From Cladobotryum mycophilum (lineage: Eukaryota > Ascomycota > Sordariomycetes > Hypocreales > Hypocreaceae): a stretch of 64,000 nt of DNA. Below the pieces are notes generated by a model. The model had not been told where the DNA came from and searched no databases. It was given only the letters and a program-made list of their open reading frames with translations. The position numbers were made by a program, and so were the translations under genes. The stretch covers positions 4,712,001 through 4,776,000 of the forward strand of contig CM071589.1 of assembly GCA_036429605.1 (NCBI GenBank). The letters are read 5' to 3'. Within the stretch, counting starts at the first letter, position 1; every line of letters begins with the position of its first letter. Below, piece by piece: positions 12,173 to 25,100 of the stretch.

Positions 12173-14539
12173 CAGGTAAGCACGGGCATAGGACAGGCGG
12201 ATCGACTTCTTGGAGTGTATTCTTTGATTCTATAAATTAAAAAAAAAAACGAGAGCATCCATTCGGGTTCGGTGAAGGTTTTGCAGCAACAGGCACGCTA
12301 GACAACAAATATTCATGGGAGGGCAAGAGTTGAGGCTCAGACAGCAGGCACCGAAGCTGCATAGCCCTGACCAGGTCAAGGCAGACTTACCACTCAAGAA
12401 ACCATATGGTCTATTCAAGACATCAAGGTTCCCACATGTAGAAACCCAGCGAGAAACGAGAAACGAGAAACGCAGCGGTCGTGTGAAAGCAACGGGCTTC
12501 AGTTGTGCGCGGAAAAGTCTGGGGAGGCAACTGCTTGTATATAGACGTATATAGACGTACGATACGCCAGAAAGAGCAGCTACTAGCTCTGGTCGAGGTG
12601 GGCTGGTTCGATCATCGGTTGACGTAGAGAGTCGCGAGTGGTGGTGAGGGCGAGTGCAGTGTTGAGGAAGGGCGCATTTGTAGAATGTTGCTATGCGACA
12701 AAAATTTGCCAAGGTACTATAGGTACGACGAAATAAAGTTGAAAATGCTGTGGAGGATTAACAATGTGAGCGTGAGCAGATAATTGGAGAGAAGGTTGCT
12801 CAGAATGCAACATGACGGATAGCGAACGACATGGTATGGATCCATCGCTTATAGGTACTCTGTACTCCGTACATACAGGTAGCCGGTAGGTCCTGCTTGA
12901 CTCGCCTTAGGTAAGACACCTCCAGCTAGTAGTACGGAGTAGATAGGATAGGTACCCTGAACAGGTGCAGGTGCCCATGCAACTTTTTTTTTCAGTGGCT
13001 AAAAAAGCACAGGCCGCCTGTACATCAAGTGTTTTAGCGCTCCTTGAAGGGCGTTTAGGGGGCTTTGGGGGGCTTTAGTCTCACCTCAATCACTACCAGG
13101 TACTTAGGTAGTACCAAGTAGTAGACTGGAGGACGTGAATTGCTGACCACCTGACTCAAATACTTCAGCTGGATTTGGATTTGAGTGTTCCCATAGTCAA
13201 GGCAAAGGCAAAAGACACATAAAAAGCTCACCCATGGAGAGGGCTCTGTAACCCATCCCGTCCTTTTGATGAAGGATCTTGCGCCAGTATCCTGGCTGCA
13301 TAAATTGGCGGGGTAAAACACTTTACGAACCGAAACGCTGGTGGGCATATCTCCATTTTGGGTGTCGGTCCTGCATCGACATGCCTGATGGGGGAAGCCT
13401 TGGCGAATGGCAAATTCAAGCCGGTTTATTATGTGGCATACCTAGAGATACGGATCCAGATGGTTTTAACCTAGAATCAGTGGCTTTACTAATGGGGATA
13501 AGGCATTTAATGAAAGCATCCGATACATCCATTGTACAAAGATCAATTACAAATGCCATGTTTTCTGTGATGGAGAAACGCAAATCCCATCCATGGTGTG
13601 TGTGTGTGTGTGTCCAGAGCATGAACTAAAGCTCCTTAGTTGCAACGATGGTCGTTTTTCTGTATGTCTTGCATTCTAGGTAGCGAATAAATTACTATTA
13701 GTGTGTCTACTCCGTATGAATAAGATCCATGAGAGATACTTGTATCCATGAATCTCACGAGGTATGAGGTATTTTAAGCGGAGCTTTCTTATATGCGAGG
13801 CCAGTTGATACAAAAACTCAGGAGAGCTTTAGGGGTTCCAAGTTGCGAGATGGATGTTACTCTCTGGAGAACGCCCTTATAAAGTCGGTACCTTCAACGT
13901 CTCCGGCTGTGATGAACAAAAAAAGCAATCTAACAGATGTATTTTCTATAATCATATACTACTTGCCTCGTAGTTTAGGTTTGTAATTACACCATTTGGT
14001 ATTGAATAGGTAATCCAATTCGAAAAATACTCCAAGAATGCCGTAGTAGAAATTGGTGGGCCTTTTACAGGTCCGGTAACGTCGCAACTTTCTGCTATAG
14101 TGACAAGATCCAGAAAGGTACCTGACCACACATACACTACGATGAATAATTGCGTGCCCAGGTGAACATTTGGATGACTTTTCAGGGGAGAGACTTAGTT
14201 GACAGCCGTCAACAGCTGGTGGCATCTGCTCCCTAGGGCTCGAATCTGCTAATACACTCGCTGTCCACCCCGCTGTAACTTGCAGCCAGGCCAGGCACCT
14301 TAAATAATCCATCTTGCCTGATAGCGCCTAGTGGTGATTAGCTATGGGCCCTGGTTGGCTTGAGCTCCCCACTTCCACCTGCTACGGGTGCTTGAGCAAC
14401 GAGGTAGCGTAGCCTTCATCAAAAAAGTCTACAACACAACACGCAAACATACCGCCAATACTAATTGTCACCTTATCACCACCACCAAACCACTTCTACC
14501 TCCCGTCACACTTCGGCTCTCTCGTGCAAGATCTTCAAC
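12173..14539. other. Intergenic region between divergent TSC2 and CSE1
   Basis: Promoter side of both genes. Shows a T-run and TTTAATTTATAG (about 12227-12250), which could be the 3' end of a 5' UTR intron of tuberin. It has copies of GTACTCCGTAC (12862), AGTACGGAGTA (12931) and TACTCCGTA (13708), and GGTACTTAGGTAGTACC-type words near 13100. Open frames at 13055-13629 on both strands have no recognisable content. Confidence 0.5.
13595..13613. repeat. (TG)n microsatellite
   Basis: About nine TG dinucleotides in intergenic DNA. Confidence 0.9.
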
Positions 14540-17500
14540 ATGGCGGCCGATATTGGCCACATTTCACAGTTGCTTCAGGCAACCCTCGATCCTGAACAAC
14601 ATCGAAAAGGTACGCCTCTCTCTCTCTCTCTCTCTCTCTGCTATGCCCCGCCCAGCATACAAAAACAGAGCCCAGCCTGGGTTTGCTAACAAACAAACTC
14701 TTTTAGCCGAGGCTGCCCTTAAGCAAGAAGCGACCAAGCCTCAATACTCTCTTACCTTGCTTAACATCGTCAATTCCGCATCTCTCCACGTCAATACACG
14801 CCTGAGCGCCGCTCTGGTCTTCAAGAACTTCATCCGAACCAACTATGTGGTAGGTTCCCCCCTCCCGAATCCACCTTGGGTATCCCCTTTCGATCAAGTT
14901 CTCCAAGACTGAATACATATATATCATTAGGATGCGGAAGGAAACTACAAGATCCCCCAAGATGAAGTCCAAACGATCAAGGAACGCCTTCTTGGCCTCA
15001 TGATCTCCTCTCCATCCAACATCCAGACCCAGCTTGGTGAAGCAATCAGCATCATCGCCGACTCTGACTTCTGGGAGCGATGGGACACTCTGACCCAGGT
15101 AAGCTTCATGGCCTAGAAATAAAGCACGGATAACTAATGCCTTTGTTGCTAGGATCTTGTCAGTCGATTCTCCGCAACCGATCCCAAGGTGAATGTCGGT
15201 GTCTTGGAAGTCGCACATTCGATTTTCGCACGCTGGCGGCCCCTCATGGGTGGTCCAGAGCTCTACACCGAAATCAACCATGTGATCAATACCTTTGGCG
15301 CGCCATTTTTCCAATTGCTTGTTGTAAGTAGTTGCCGATGCCCTACATGGTACCTAGTGGAGCTAACATCTGTCTCCAGACTGCGGATAGCAAGATCGTG
15401 GAAAACGCCCAGAATAAGGATGTCTTGCAGGGTTGGTTCGAGACCCTCGATCTTCAAATTAAAATCATGTACGACATGTCATGCCACGATCTGCCTCCCA
15501 TCTTCGAAGACAACCTCGGCAGCATCTCCGAGCTTCTTCACAAGTATCTCACGTATTCCAACCCCATCCTCAACACCGATGACGATACCGAGGTCAGCAT
15601 CGTGGATACTGTTAGGGCGGATATCTGTGAGTTCCTCGAGCTCTACACTTTCAAGTACGATGCGGACTTTTCCCAGTACTGCAAGCCGTTCATCACGAGT
15701 ACCTGGAATTTGCTCTCATCAATTGGCCCCGAGATCAAGTACGACAATATTACCAGCAAAGCTCTCCACTTCTTGACAGCAGTCGCAGGGACCAGGGAGC
15801 ATTCCGAGTTGTTCAACAGCGAGGAGGTTCTTACCCAGATCGTCGAGAAGGTTATTCTTCCAAACGTTGCTCTGCGAGAATCTGACATCGAAATGTTCGA
15901 GGACGAGCCCATTGAGTACATCCGAAGAGATCTGGAAGGCTCCGATACAGACTCCCGACGAAGGTCAGCAACAGACTTCCTGCGAAGTTTGCAGGAGAAA
16001 TTTGAAGGCCCTGTCACCTCATCTGTATCTCGTTACATCAACCATTACCTTAACCAAGGAAAGACCGATTGGAAGGCAAAGGATACTGCTGTCTATCTGT
16101 TCCTTTCAATCGCTGCGAAGGGAGCTGTCACGGCAGCACAAGGTGTCAAGACCGTCAACAGCCTGGTCAATGTTGTTGACTTCTTTGAGCAACATATTGC
16201 ATCTGATTTAGTAAACAGCGACGGTATCCAGCCCATTTCCAAGGTCGATGCGATCAAATTCCTTTATACCTTCCGTAGCCAGCTTTCCAAAGAACAGTGG
16301 AAAGTGGCCATAGGGCCATTGATTCAGAACCTGAACTCATCCGACTACGTTGTATACACCTACGCTGCCATTGCCGTGGAGCGCGTTCTCTTCTTGGCAG
16401 ATGACGCTGGCAACCAGATGTTCCCACGAGCTGACATTGAGCCATTTGCAAAGGATCTCCTTACTCATCTATTTAAGCTGATTGAAAGGGAGACCGCCGC
16501 AGCCAAGCTGCAAGAAAATGAGTTTTTGATGCGTTGCGTGATGCGAATCCTCATTGTCATCAAAGACGGCGCAGCTCCATTGCTAGAAACTATCTTGACC
16601 CATCTTGTTCTTATCACCAATGTGATGAAGTCGAACCCCAGTAACCCTCGATTCTACTACTACCACTTTGAAGCTATGGGCGCTCTGGTTCGATACTGTT
16701 CCTCGACTCATGCGGCAGCCATCAACCAAAAGCTGTGGGAGCCTTCACACCAAATTTTGATTGAAGATGTGACCGGTACGCCATCAAATCATTTCTAATG
16801 CCGCTCATCTCGCTAACAATCTATAGAATTCATGCCTTACGTTTTCCAAATCCTGGCCCAACTCCTCGAGTCAAGCCCACCTGAGTCAGTGTCCGACAAC
16901 TACACAGCTCTCCTTGGACCCCTTCTCAACCCACCTTTGTGGGAGACCAGAGGTAACGTTCCTGCTTGCACACGGCTGCTATCAGCTGTCATGCCAAGAG
17001 TCGCCAGGGCCATTGTTGCCGAGAACCAGCTGGAAGCCGTCCTCGGCATCTTCCAAAAGTTGTTGAATGGCAAGAAATCCGAACTCTATGGTTTTGATCT
17101 CTTAGACTCTATTATCAAGTCATTTGAGCCGTAAGTCCTTTCTCTGCAAGGTATTCCACGCTAAAATACTAATAATATCCACCACAGATCGGCTCTGGAC
17201 CCGTATTTCGATACCATTCTGCGGCTAATCTTCACAAAGCTGCAAGGATCACCAGCTGATTCTTTCAAGCTGCGATTCGTTCGATTCTTCCACCTTGTAG
17301 GAGCTAGACTAGAAGCGGGCTATGGAGCAGACTACTTCGTCAAGCATGCCAACAAGGTTGACGAAAAGGTCTTTGCTCAGGTTTACCCCCTTTCATCCTC
17401 TCGGAGACAGAAAAGCTGGCCAAGCCTGTGGACCGCAAGCTTGCCGTGATTTCTCTGGCCAAGACACTCTGCGATTCTCAAGTTTTCGCGCAAAAATTCG

Positions 17501-17814
17501 CCAAGGGCTGGGCTAACACTTGTCGAATTTTGCTGTCCCTACTCGCAAACCCACCTGCCGTAGTAGCCGGTGTTGGCGACGAGATCATTACCGAGAACTC
17601 AGTGGATGACATTGGTTTTGGGTTGACTTTCACAGCACTCAACACTTGCAAGCCTCTTACACGAGATGATTTCCCCGAGGTCCAGAATGTGACCACCTGG
17701 GTCAAAGAGTACATGGTCGGAGCTAACCAGAGGCACGGTGGTGCCATTCAGGGTTTCATTACTGAGCGTCTAGATGCTCAGATGCAATCTGCCATTGCCC
17801 AGTACATTGGTTAA
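14540..17814 (+). CDS. CSE1: Exportin-2 / CAS / Cse1 (importin-alpha re-exporter), with a frame break at 17386-17393
   Basis: Karyopherin that returns importin-alpha to the cytoplasm with Ran-GTP. Exons 14540-14609, 14707-14849, 14931-15098, 15153-15323, 15380-16775, 16827-17130 and 17188-17814, all with GT..AG introns in phase. Family landmarks: an importin-beta N-terminal region (HRKAEAALK; LVFKNFIRTNY), SSPSNIQTQLGEAISIIADSDF, LPPIFEDN, the hallmark EYIRRDLEGSDTDSRRR, FEGPVTSSVSRYIN and EFMPYVFQILAQLLE. The last exon changes frame after VFAQVYP: the continuation (ILSETEKLAKPVDRK to the stop) is read only if one base is added in the CCCCCTTT at 17386-17393. With that base the protein is 959 residues, close to the family's usual 960-970. 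Intron 1 contains a (CT)n tract. Confidence 0.93.
14616..14639. repeat. (CT)n microsatellite in CSE1 intron 1
   Basis: About twelve CT units directly after the 5' splice site of the first intron. Confidence 0.9.
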
Positions 17815-18697
17815 GCAGAGAATTTTCCTTTTTATCTTTCCCATTCTTGGAGATTACACAGTTGAGAAGAATAGCACTTCTCTGAGTGCAAACTACATTT
17901 ATGTCTTTAGCACCAATGGAGATATGGGTGGGGGGACGGCGGATAAAGCAAGAAAGGAGGCAAGGTTCTTGGGCAAAAAGCGTCAGGGGAAGACTGCATT
18001 TGAGATAAACAGATGAGGCGGTAGATATGAGCAAGGATAATATGAACAAAAAGCCATGCGGAGAGACACCAAAAGGAATACACCATCAGATAAGATGCAT
18101 GAGATTCATGGAAAATTTCAAGCTATGACGCTATCCAACATCAAGTGTTCAAAGTTGTATTGTACATGTGAGAAGCGAATATCCATCCAAACACGCACAT
18201 GACATGTCTCCCCCTACCCAACTCGTTCATCATGCCATGATATCTGTTGAAGCCAAAAAGAGAAAAAAGTCGTGCTCCCAAATGCGCCGCTCCACGTGTT
18301 TTTGATGCGCTATCGAAAACACAGATAATACCCACTTCATGAAGCCTCATCTAAAAACCAAGAAAAGAAAAAAACCAAGGGGCATCTCGGCCAGGGGGTG
18401 GGGAGAGTGAGGAAGAAAGTATCCCATCCCATGACCAAGCAGAAAGAAGAAGAGAAAGAGAAAAAACGATGTAACCAACGCCGGGTCATGCTAAGTAGCC
18501 GTCATAAGTCGTCGTAACGATGGTGAAAAGCGTCATGTGGTGGTATCAAATCCGTACAAGCTTAATGGCCCGGCCGGCTTGCCTCGTTTCGTTTCGATTC
18601 GTCCCAAGTAATCAAATGTGGAAAAAAAAAGATGAAAAAAGGGTTACCCAAAAGTCGTGGCTCCAAACTCGAGTTTGGCATGTAATCATCAAGCAGC
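17815..18697. other. Intergenic region between convergent CSE1 and the PH-domain gene
   Basis: 3' flanks only, with A-rich tracts (18230-18470, 18618-18640). No gene seen. Confidence 0.6.
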
Positions 18698-20691
18698 TCA
18701 TAGAAACCCACCCTCGCTGATTACGCCGACGCTGCCACGCCAACCACATCCTCTATCTTGTTCCTCCCATTCCCGACTTCTTGGAGGCGGAACCGTGCCG
18801 CGTGGGCTCATATTGGTCCGTGGCGTGACCGTTGAGTGGGGATCAATTTCCGCGCTTCCACGGCTGCTTCCTCCGCTGGGGTTGGTCTGATTTACCAGTA
18901 AGCTGCTGGTGCTCGATAGCCTTTTGGTAAACTCGGTGAAACTCAACCTTTTGGAACTGGAGCCAGAATAGCGACTATCCCCATTGGGACGTCTTGTACT
19001 ATCCTCAGTCTGTCTATTTGCAGCTGGTGGTACTAAATGGGGAGTACTTTGAGTCCGATGAGACTGGTTAGGGCGACTCTTTGCGTGAGCTGTGTGAGGT
19101 CGCATGGGAGGAGACTGCGGGCGTGGTGGTACAGGGTCAGCATGAAAACTAAGGTGGGTTCTGGACATGTTGGGTCGATGTGAGTGATGATCCTGGGACG
19201 GTTCGTCATGTCGACCAGCAATAAAGTCCAAAGCCCTCTGCGCTTTGGGGGAGATCATAGGCCCTCTACCATAGGAATGGTCTTGTTCATCAGCAGAATA
19301 GGCGTCATAGTCCGAGTCGTCTTCTTCGTCTGAGTCGTGGGATTCCATCTCATCCTCACTATCGTCAGCTTCAAATGCGCTACGCAAACCCATTTGTTCT
19401 GATTGATGTTCTGCTTCTTTCTGTTTCTGCTTTTCCTCCAAGTCGCGCATGAGAGCATCGAAGCGGGCGATTGAACTGAATTTTTCTTGGCCTGGAATAT
19501 GTTGCTCTGCTCCTGGAATATGCCCGAGCTGGAAAGCCCTGTCGAGAATTGTTTCGCCAGGCGCAGGCGGGGCGCTTACATCGAGGATCATGGATTGCGC
19601 TGGTGGAGTGGCGCTTTCTCGCCCGCGCGTAGGTGAGCTCATAGTTGACGAGCGTCCTTGTGCCGTCGTCCACCCCTCGATGAGATCTCCCTGGTATGGG
19701 CCATCTCTAGAGGTGGGTGATCCGGCATCGGAAGGAAGAACAGTTGTGTAATGCTGACCCCCAACTGTGTACGTCACCTTCTGGTTGGGATGTTGGTTGA
19801 TACTGGAGGGTGAAGAAACATCGCTGCGCTTCGATCGTAAACTAGGAGAATCGGAGCTGAATGTGGCGGGACGTTCCCGCCCGGTCGAGTATGTAGCACT
19901 GGAGCTTTTGTGCTGGAGAGGTCGCATGTCAGCACGGTTATTGTGGTTTCCACTACCGGGGCGAGTATGATATTCAGTAGCATCGCGGCTTCGAGGCGTA
20001 AAGGGGCTTGCGAAGACAGATGAACCAGGGCCATCCGAACTGGCGGGGGCCTTCTTGGATAGAATGAACTGTGCCCATTCGTGCAGGCTGGGATATTGAT
20101 CATCTTGTGGAGTCCGAAACCAGAGAGAAGCACCGGATTCTTTATTTGATATCAGACCGGCAGCTCTAGTAGATCGTCGTTTTCGTTCCTTGTCGGAGAG
20201 CGTAACAATAAGTGTTGGCATAGCAGGCCCCTGTTTGCGGTAGGTAACCATCTGAACTTGGCAGTCGACAACGCAGCTAGTAGGCCATTGGTGAACCGGT
20301 TCAGCATCCTCCTAGAACCAGGATTTGTTAGATGATCAACAAGACCAGAGGTAATAGGCATTGCGGGGCTATGCCCATACCTTGTGCTTGAAAACGGAGA
20401 TGCAGTACTCGTCAGTGAAGACTTTTGTAAGAGGCTTGGTGTCGCAACTGTGAGCAGGGCGGCCATGTTGCGAAGTGGTACTGTTCTGTCGATCTTTCTT
20501 TGTTGCAGTCCGTCTGCCGATTACAACATAGCGAGTCTAGGAGACGAAAACGAGTTAGAAAGACTCGATTCCAGAAGGAATAGACTCGAGAGAAGACATT
20601 AAACAGGGTAAAAACTGACCTTCCACACAGGTTTGCTAAGAATATGGGCTCGATCCGGTGGGATAAGAAGAACGCCGCTAAGACTCTCCAT
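18698..20691 (-). CDS. PH-domain, serine-rich acidic fungal protein of unknown function
   Basis: Exons 20691-20620, 20536-20381 and 20311-18698; introns of 83 and 69 nt. About 613 residues. The N-terminal about 140 residues look like a pleckstrin-homology fold: KPVWKTRYVVIGRR, EYCISVFKHKD, PTLIVTLSDKERKRR, and the closing helix YPSLHEWAQFILSK. The rest is low complexity: Ser/Pro-rich segments, a charged coil (DLEEKQKQKEAE), a strongly acidic stretch (about DDSEDEMESHDSDEEDDSD) and a basic/serine C terminus (SSKRLSFTEFTKRLSS). A role at membranes or the cell cortex is an inference from the PH-like part. I do not recognise a named orthologue. Confidence 0.75.
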
Positions 20692-21872
20692 AATGGCGGC
20701 TCCAACGGTGTAGTGGCGGGTGAAAGAGGAGGAGGAGAAGCAGAAGAAGAGGGACGTGGTGTTGGTTGTCGAATTGTAGGTTAGAAGCGCATAATGAGAG
20801 TAAACAAGAGCAAGGCTGAAGTCGCCTTTCTCTCAGTTGATCTGTCTGTAGGCGAGAAAGTACGTAGTATGTTTGTTTGTTTGTGCGTGCGTGGGCCTCG
20901 TGGGCGGTCTCCTATCTCGCGGGTCTCCTCTTTAGGCCGGCTTCTGTAGGTGGTAGCCAGGAAGAGGACCGGGGTATGCCGAGAAAACGGATGAGGCCGA
21001 TTATCGAAAAGAAGGTCCAGGAACAAGTGTAGCGAGAGATGTATGGGAATTGGTGAGAGGAGCGAGCGCAGTACAAGTAGTATTGATTGAAGCACAAGCA
21101 AATATGGACGGATGAATGTGAGGAAGAAAATTGTGATGGGATTAGTTGCCTGGAAAAGACCCAAGACGATGGTTAGCTGCCAGCCGAGTATATAAACGAC
21201 GATCCAGTAATACCTACTGGGGGCTAAGTATCTATTAGCAGGACCCCGGTGGGGGTGTGGGCGTCGTTTGGGGTCTGGCTCAACTGCATTGGCACCCGCA
21301 CTTCAGTGGACACATTCGCTGTAGTTACGGGAACGGTAGGTACCTGTAGCGGTACGTTGGTGTTGCAGTGACGGAATTGGACCGCTGTAAGAATGGTACT
21401 AGGTACCTTGGGTAGTACTTCTACAAGTCAGTGGATGTACCAGAAAGTACAGCAGGTGCCTCTCCAAATACCCAACGGACAACCAGTACCTCAAGCACAG
21501 GCCACGACCAAGGCCACATTGGCGTCACTTGAGGCAAACCCCCATGTCACGAAACAAATGGCTGACCAACGAGGTACCTGCACATATCTTGGGGGAGGTT
21601 CCCGTCCCCTCCTGAAATCACCCATTTGCTGGGGTTCGATTTTGTGGGCCAGCAAGATAGCAGGTACCCTTCTCCAAGGTTCCAGGTTCCTTGATAATTT
21701 CCTTTGGCAGCATCATGGGATTTTAGAACTCGTGTCCTGAATGTACGCGAGTACCGAGCCGAGCAAATTCGACCAACGGATCGCTGTCCTCAGAGTCATG
21801 ATTCCTTGTTTGAGGATAGGTACCCAAGGTATCTATACTAATCAATTCTGACCGACCGACTGGCTGACTTGG

Positions 21873-21893
21873 CTTGACTTGACTTGACTTGAC
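21873..21893. repeat. TTGAC pentamer tandem repeat
   Basis: Four to five copies of CTTGA/TTGAC in the upstream region of the PH-domain gene. Confidence 0.8.
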
Positions 21894-22130
21894 TGACTGA
21901 GAGACAGACAAAGCGGGAAATAATTTGATCAATAAATTTGAGTCAAGTCGCCAGCCGGTCGCTTCTCTTCCCCCACACAAATCTCCAGTTGGCTAGTCAG
22001 ACTTGACGCACTGGCAGAGGATGGATTATTCAGAACAGCGCACATCAGCCATGAGATGACGACCTTGAGCTGCAACAACTGGTAGGGTCAGTCAGTCTTT
22101 GCTCATCTCCTCAGCTTGGATTGGAGATAT

Positions 22131-22155
22131 GACCTGACCTGACCTGACCCGACCT
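22131..22155. repeat. GACCT pentamer tandem repeat
   Basis: About five copies of GACCT with one substitution. Confidence 0.8.
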
Positions 22156-25100
22156 AACCAGCCAGGCCTTATTAGCCTAGCTGACGCCTGTCTGCCAATG
22201 ATCGCCCTCTTGCTATAATCGATAGCCTCTCAAGTGGGAGAAAAATAGCATCGCCTCCAGGTAGATGGATGACTGCGCTTCTATAAGATCGCTAGATATT
22301 ACTATCGTTTCTTTTCACTCCTTTCGTTCCTATAATTCCCTCTACTATCCCTTACTTTCATCATATACTGGTAATGTGTGTGTGTCTTTTTTTCCTCTCT
22401 CCCCAACATGCCTCTTCTCTCGTTTGTGCATACGGCCTAGTACCTTTGTATGTACATACCTACGCAAGAGGGTGCATGCATGCAGTCAAACCTGGTCAAG
22501 GTTACAGTCGATTCTGCCGACAGAATGAAGAGACCAGGGTCGTCAACATGACAGGCCGCCCTGTAGTATGGAAGCGCACACAGAGTAGCTTCCTCATGGT
22601 CGTTATTATGTTACACTTTAGCCGGGCACACCAAAGCCGTTCAGCCAGGGACCAGGAACGCTTCTAAACCACCACTCACAGTGCATCCATCACACACCCA
22701 ACAGCGTTTTCGTCCACCACACCACCTCAAGTTTTTGTGCTTCAGCTGAACCATAAACGAATGCCTAGACAGTGTGTACCCTCATTCCCCTCCTCCACCT
22801 CCTCCTGCTGCTGCTGCTGCTCGGGGACTTGGCCTTTTTGTGGGATCAACCTTGTGACTGCATCCGTCATTGGCGCGGTGGGGGGCTGGACAATTGACTG
22901 GATGTATGAGCATGGATTGTGCAGTGAAAGGGCTTTCCATTCGCGCCCCTGGTTGCACATCATTGTCCAGCCCCGATCTCCTCGGATGATCTCCCAGTGG
23001 CCTGTTTGCAAGCAAATTATGAGAATATTGAGTTAGGGGATCCAACATTGTGGAGATATGTCAGGTATGTGCACCCAGGTTTCATACTGTTCATCAACAA
23101 TTCCGGTGGTTTGTGCTTCCGCATGCGGGAGCGCTATTGTGAAGAAACTTGATCCAAGGCATTGGAAAATGGTGCTGAAGACAAACCCGCGAAAAGTGGT
23201 TCTCCGGCGAGTCAGCAAGATGCCGTAGCATGCTATGGAGTATGTACATGCTTCTTCTGTACGTACAGCAGCACATAACGAAGTACCTAGTAGTCAGTCA
23301 TATCTCACCCCAGGCACCACCAACGCCATGCTCAAGGCGTTGGCCCTTTCTTTTCATGCACCCACTGCACACCATCCTGAAGGCGCAAACACACACATGC
23401 TGAGGTGCAAGCGTGTCGCTTGCAGTCAGGCACAAAAGAACCTTGAAACCTTGCTTGCTGCTGCTGTTGTTCCTTGTCGTCCACTACGGCACTTTGCATT
23501 ACGGTTGATTACATTATCTGCAATGGTCCAGCGCGATTCGACAAAGACAGCGCACGACTACATCATATGCAGTTGTTTGGCATTATTATGCAGGACTCAT
23601 TGGCTACGACCAGTCGTCATGGCACGAGAAAGTTATTGAGCAAGTCACATATGTACATTTACAACACCGAAGCCTTTGAGACTAAGAATCGTGGCGCTGA
23701 CCTTGGACGGCAAGGAGCTGCCAATTGCTTCCGAATAGCCCGATATTAGCTCCTTTATCGCCATCAGCAAAGTTTCAGTACAAAACCAAGCAATGCTACT
23801 TCTTTTTTTACGTGTCTCGAACTTTAATGCTAGCAGAGATCGGCGTCGCCTACGACGATCGACGACCAAATGAGTAGATGGAATTACGGGATGGCCAGTG
23901 CTCTGGCTGGAAGGACCGGAATACCTTCAATGTTCCTGACTCTGAGTGCTACGTCGCCATCAAACCTCGGTACCCCAGGGAACCCGTTCTAGACAAGCGG
24001 GTTAGGTGCGAAACCCATGTACAAGGGAACGGATATTTCATCATGCGTATATTAACCTCGGAGCAAATATCTTGTCCTACATCAGATGACTTCATCGGCC
24101 CTTTCATCGGTGTTGCCCAACTCCAGTGCCTATAAACAAGCTTGCGGCTAGCAGAGGGGATGCCATGCATGTGTTGTTGGTCCAGGATGGTATGGTGAGC
24201 ATGGTACCTGGCGGGCAGCACGTTACATGACATTGTCATCAGTACTGCTATCCCCTGGATATTAGAAGCATTCAATGCAGAAACGAGCGAGGAATTAGCC
24301 TACCCTACCAGCATCCAAGCTGAAAGAGAGGTGGTTGACGTGCATGGCTCGCTCCATCGAAAACGCCACGACATGGCCTTGAGAAATTCACACAAAGGGA
24401 ACTATGGCTACCAGGCAATGCAACGTGCAACAAAGTCATGTTCAATTGACCTAGTTTTTCGATTATTTGACATGACAAATCGGTGTCTACTCGCTTTGAT
24501 AGTGACCAGTCCAGTGGACTTGGTACTTTCTTGAATCCCCGAGCGCAGACCGGAATTTCCCTTACATTAAAAGTTATGAATGGTAAGCTGGCTATTGAGA
24601 CAATACCTTGAAACAAAAACAACAACCCCCACGCTTTTGTTTCTGCCAGCCAGCTAGGTTACCTAACTAATTGCGGGGATCGAGATTTTGAGAGACAATC
24701 GAATTAATCGACGAGGGGAAAGGGGACCAAGAGCCGGGCAAAGAAAATAAAATACGCAAGAAAAAAGAGTTGTCGACCAGGTCATAGGGGGAGGAAAAAG
24801 AAAGCAAGCAAAGGATCACCACGGACCGAAGGACAGTGTATGGCAAAGCACTTCTGCGCTGCTGCTGCTGCTCCCTTTTCCCTCTTCCTCCTTTTCGCCC
24901 TCCCTTTACCCTGTTACGGCCGATGTCCATGGACACACATACACATACTTACATACAAGTACATGCATATACACTGCATGTACAAGTATTACGACGTGGT
25001 ATTTGTGCTTTGACCGCATTCGAAAGGCAATCTTTTCTTCCGTGTCACTTCTCAAATTCACACATTTTCGCCCGCGCCCTGCAAACTGCTGTGTAACCCG

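Noticed and set aside
17381..17410. A 30-nt intron in CSE1 to explain the frame break
   Set aside because: Too short for fungal splicing, its length is a multiple of three so it would not restore the frame, and it would remove conserved sequence.
20781..21164. 127-codon leucine-rich frame upstream of the PH-domain gene
   Set aside because: Composition follows the pyrimidine-rich leader DNA. No conservation signal can be seen, and it lies where the 5' UTR is expected.
22737..23230. Possible small secreted protein on the minus strand (signal-like segment, then GHWEIIRGDRGW)
   Set aside because: The only plausible intron does not keep the frame between the two parts, and the tail is a translated CTG/CTC repeat.
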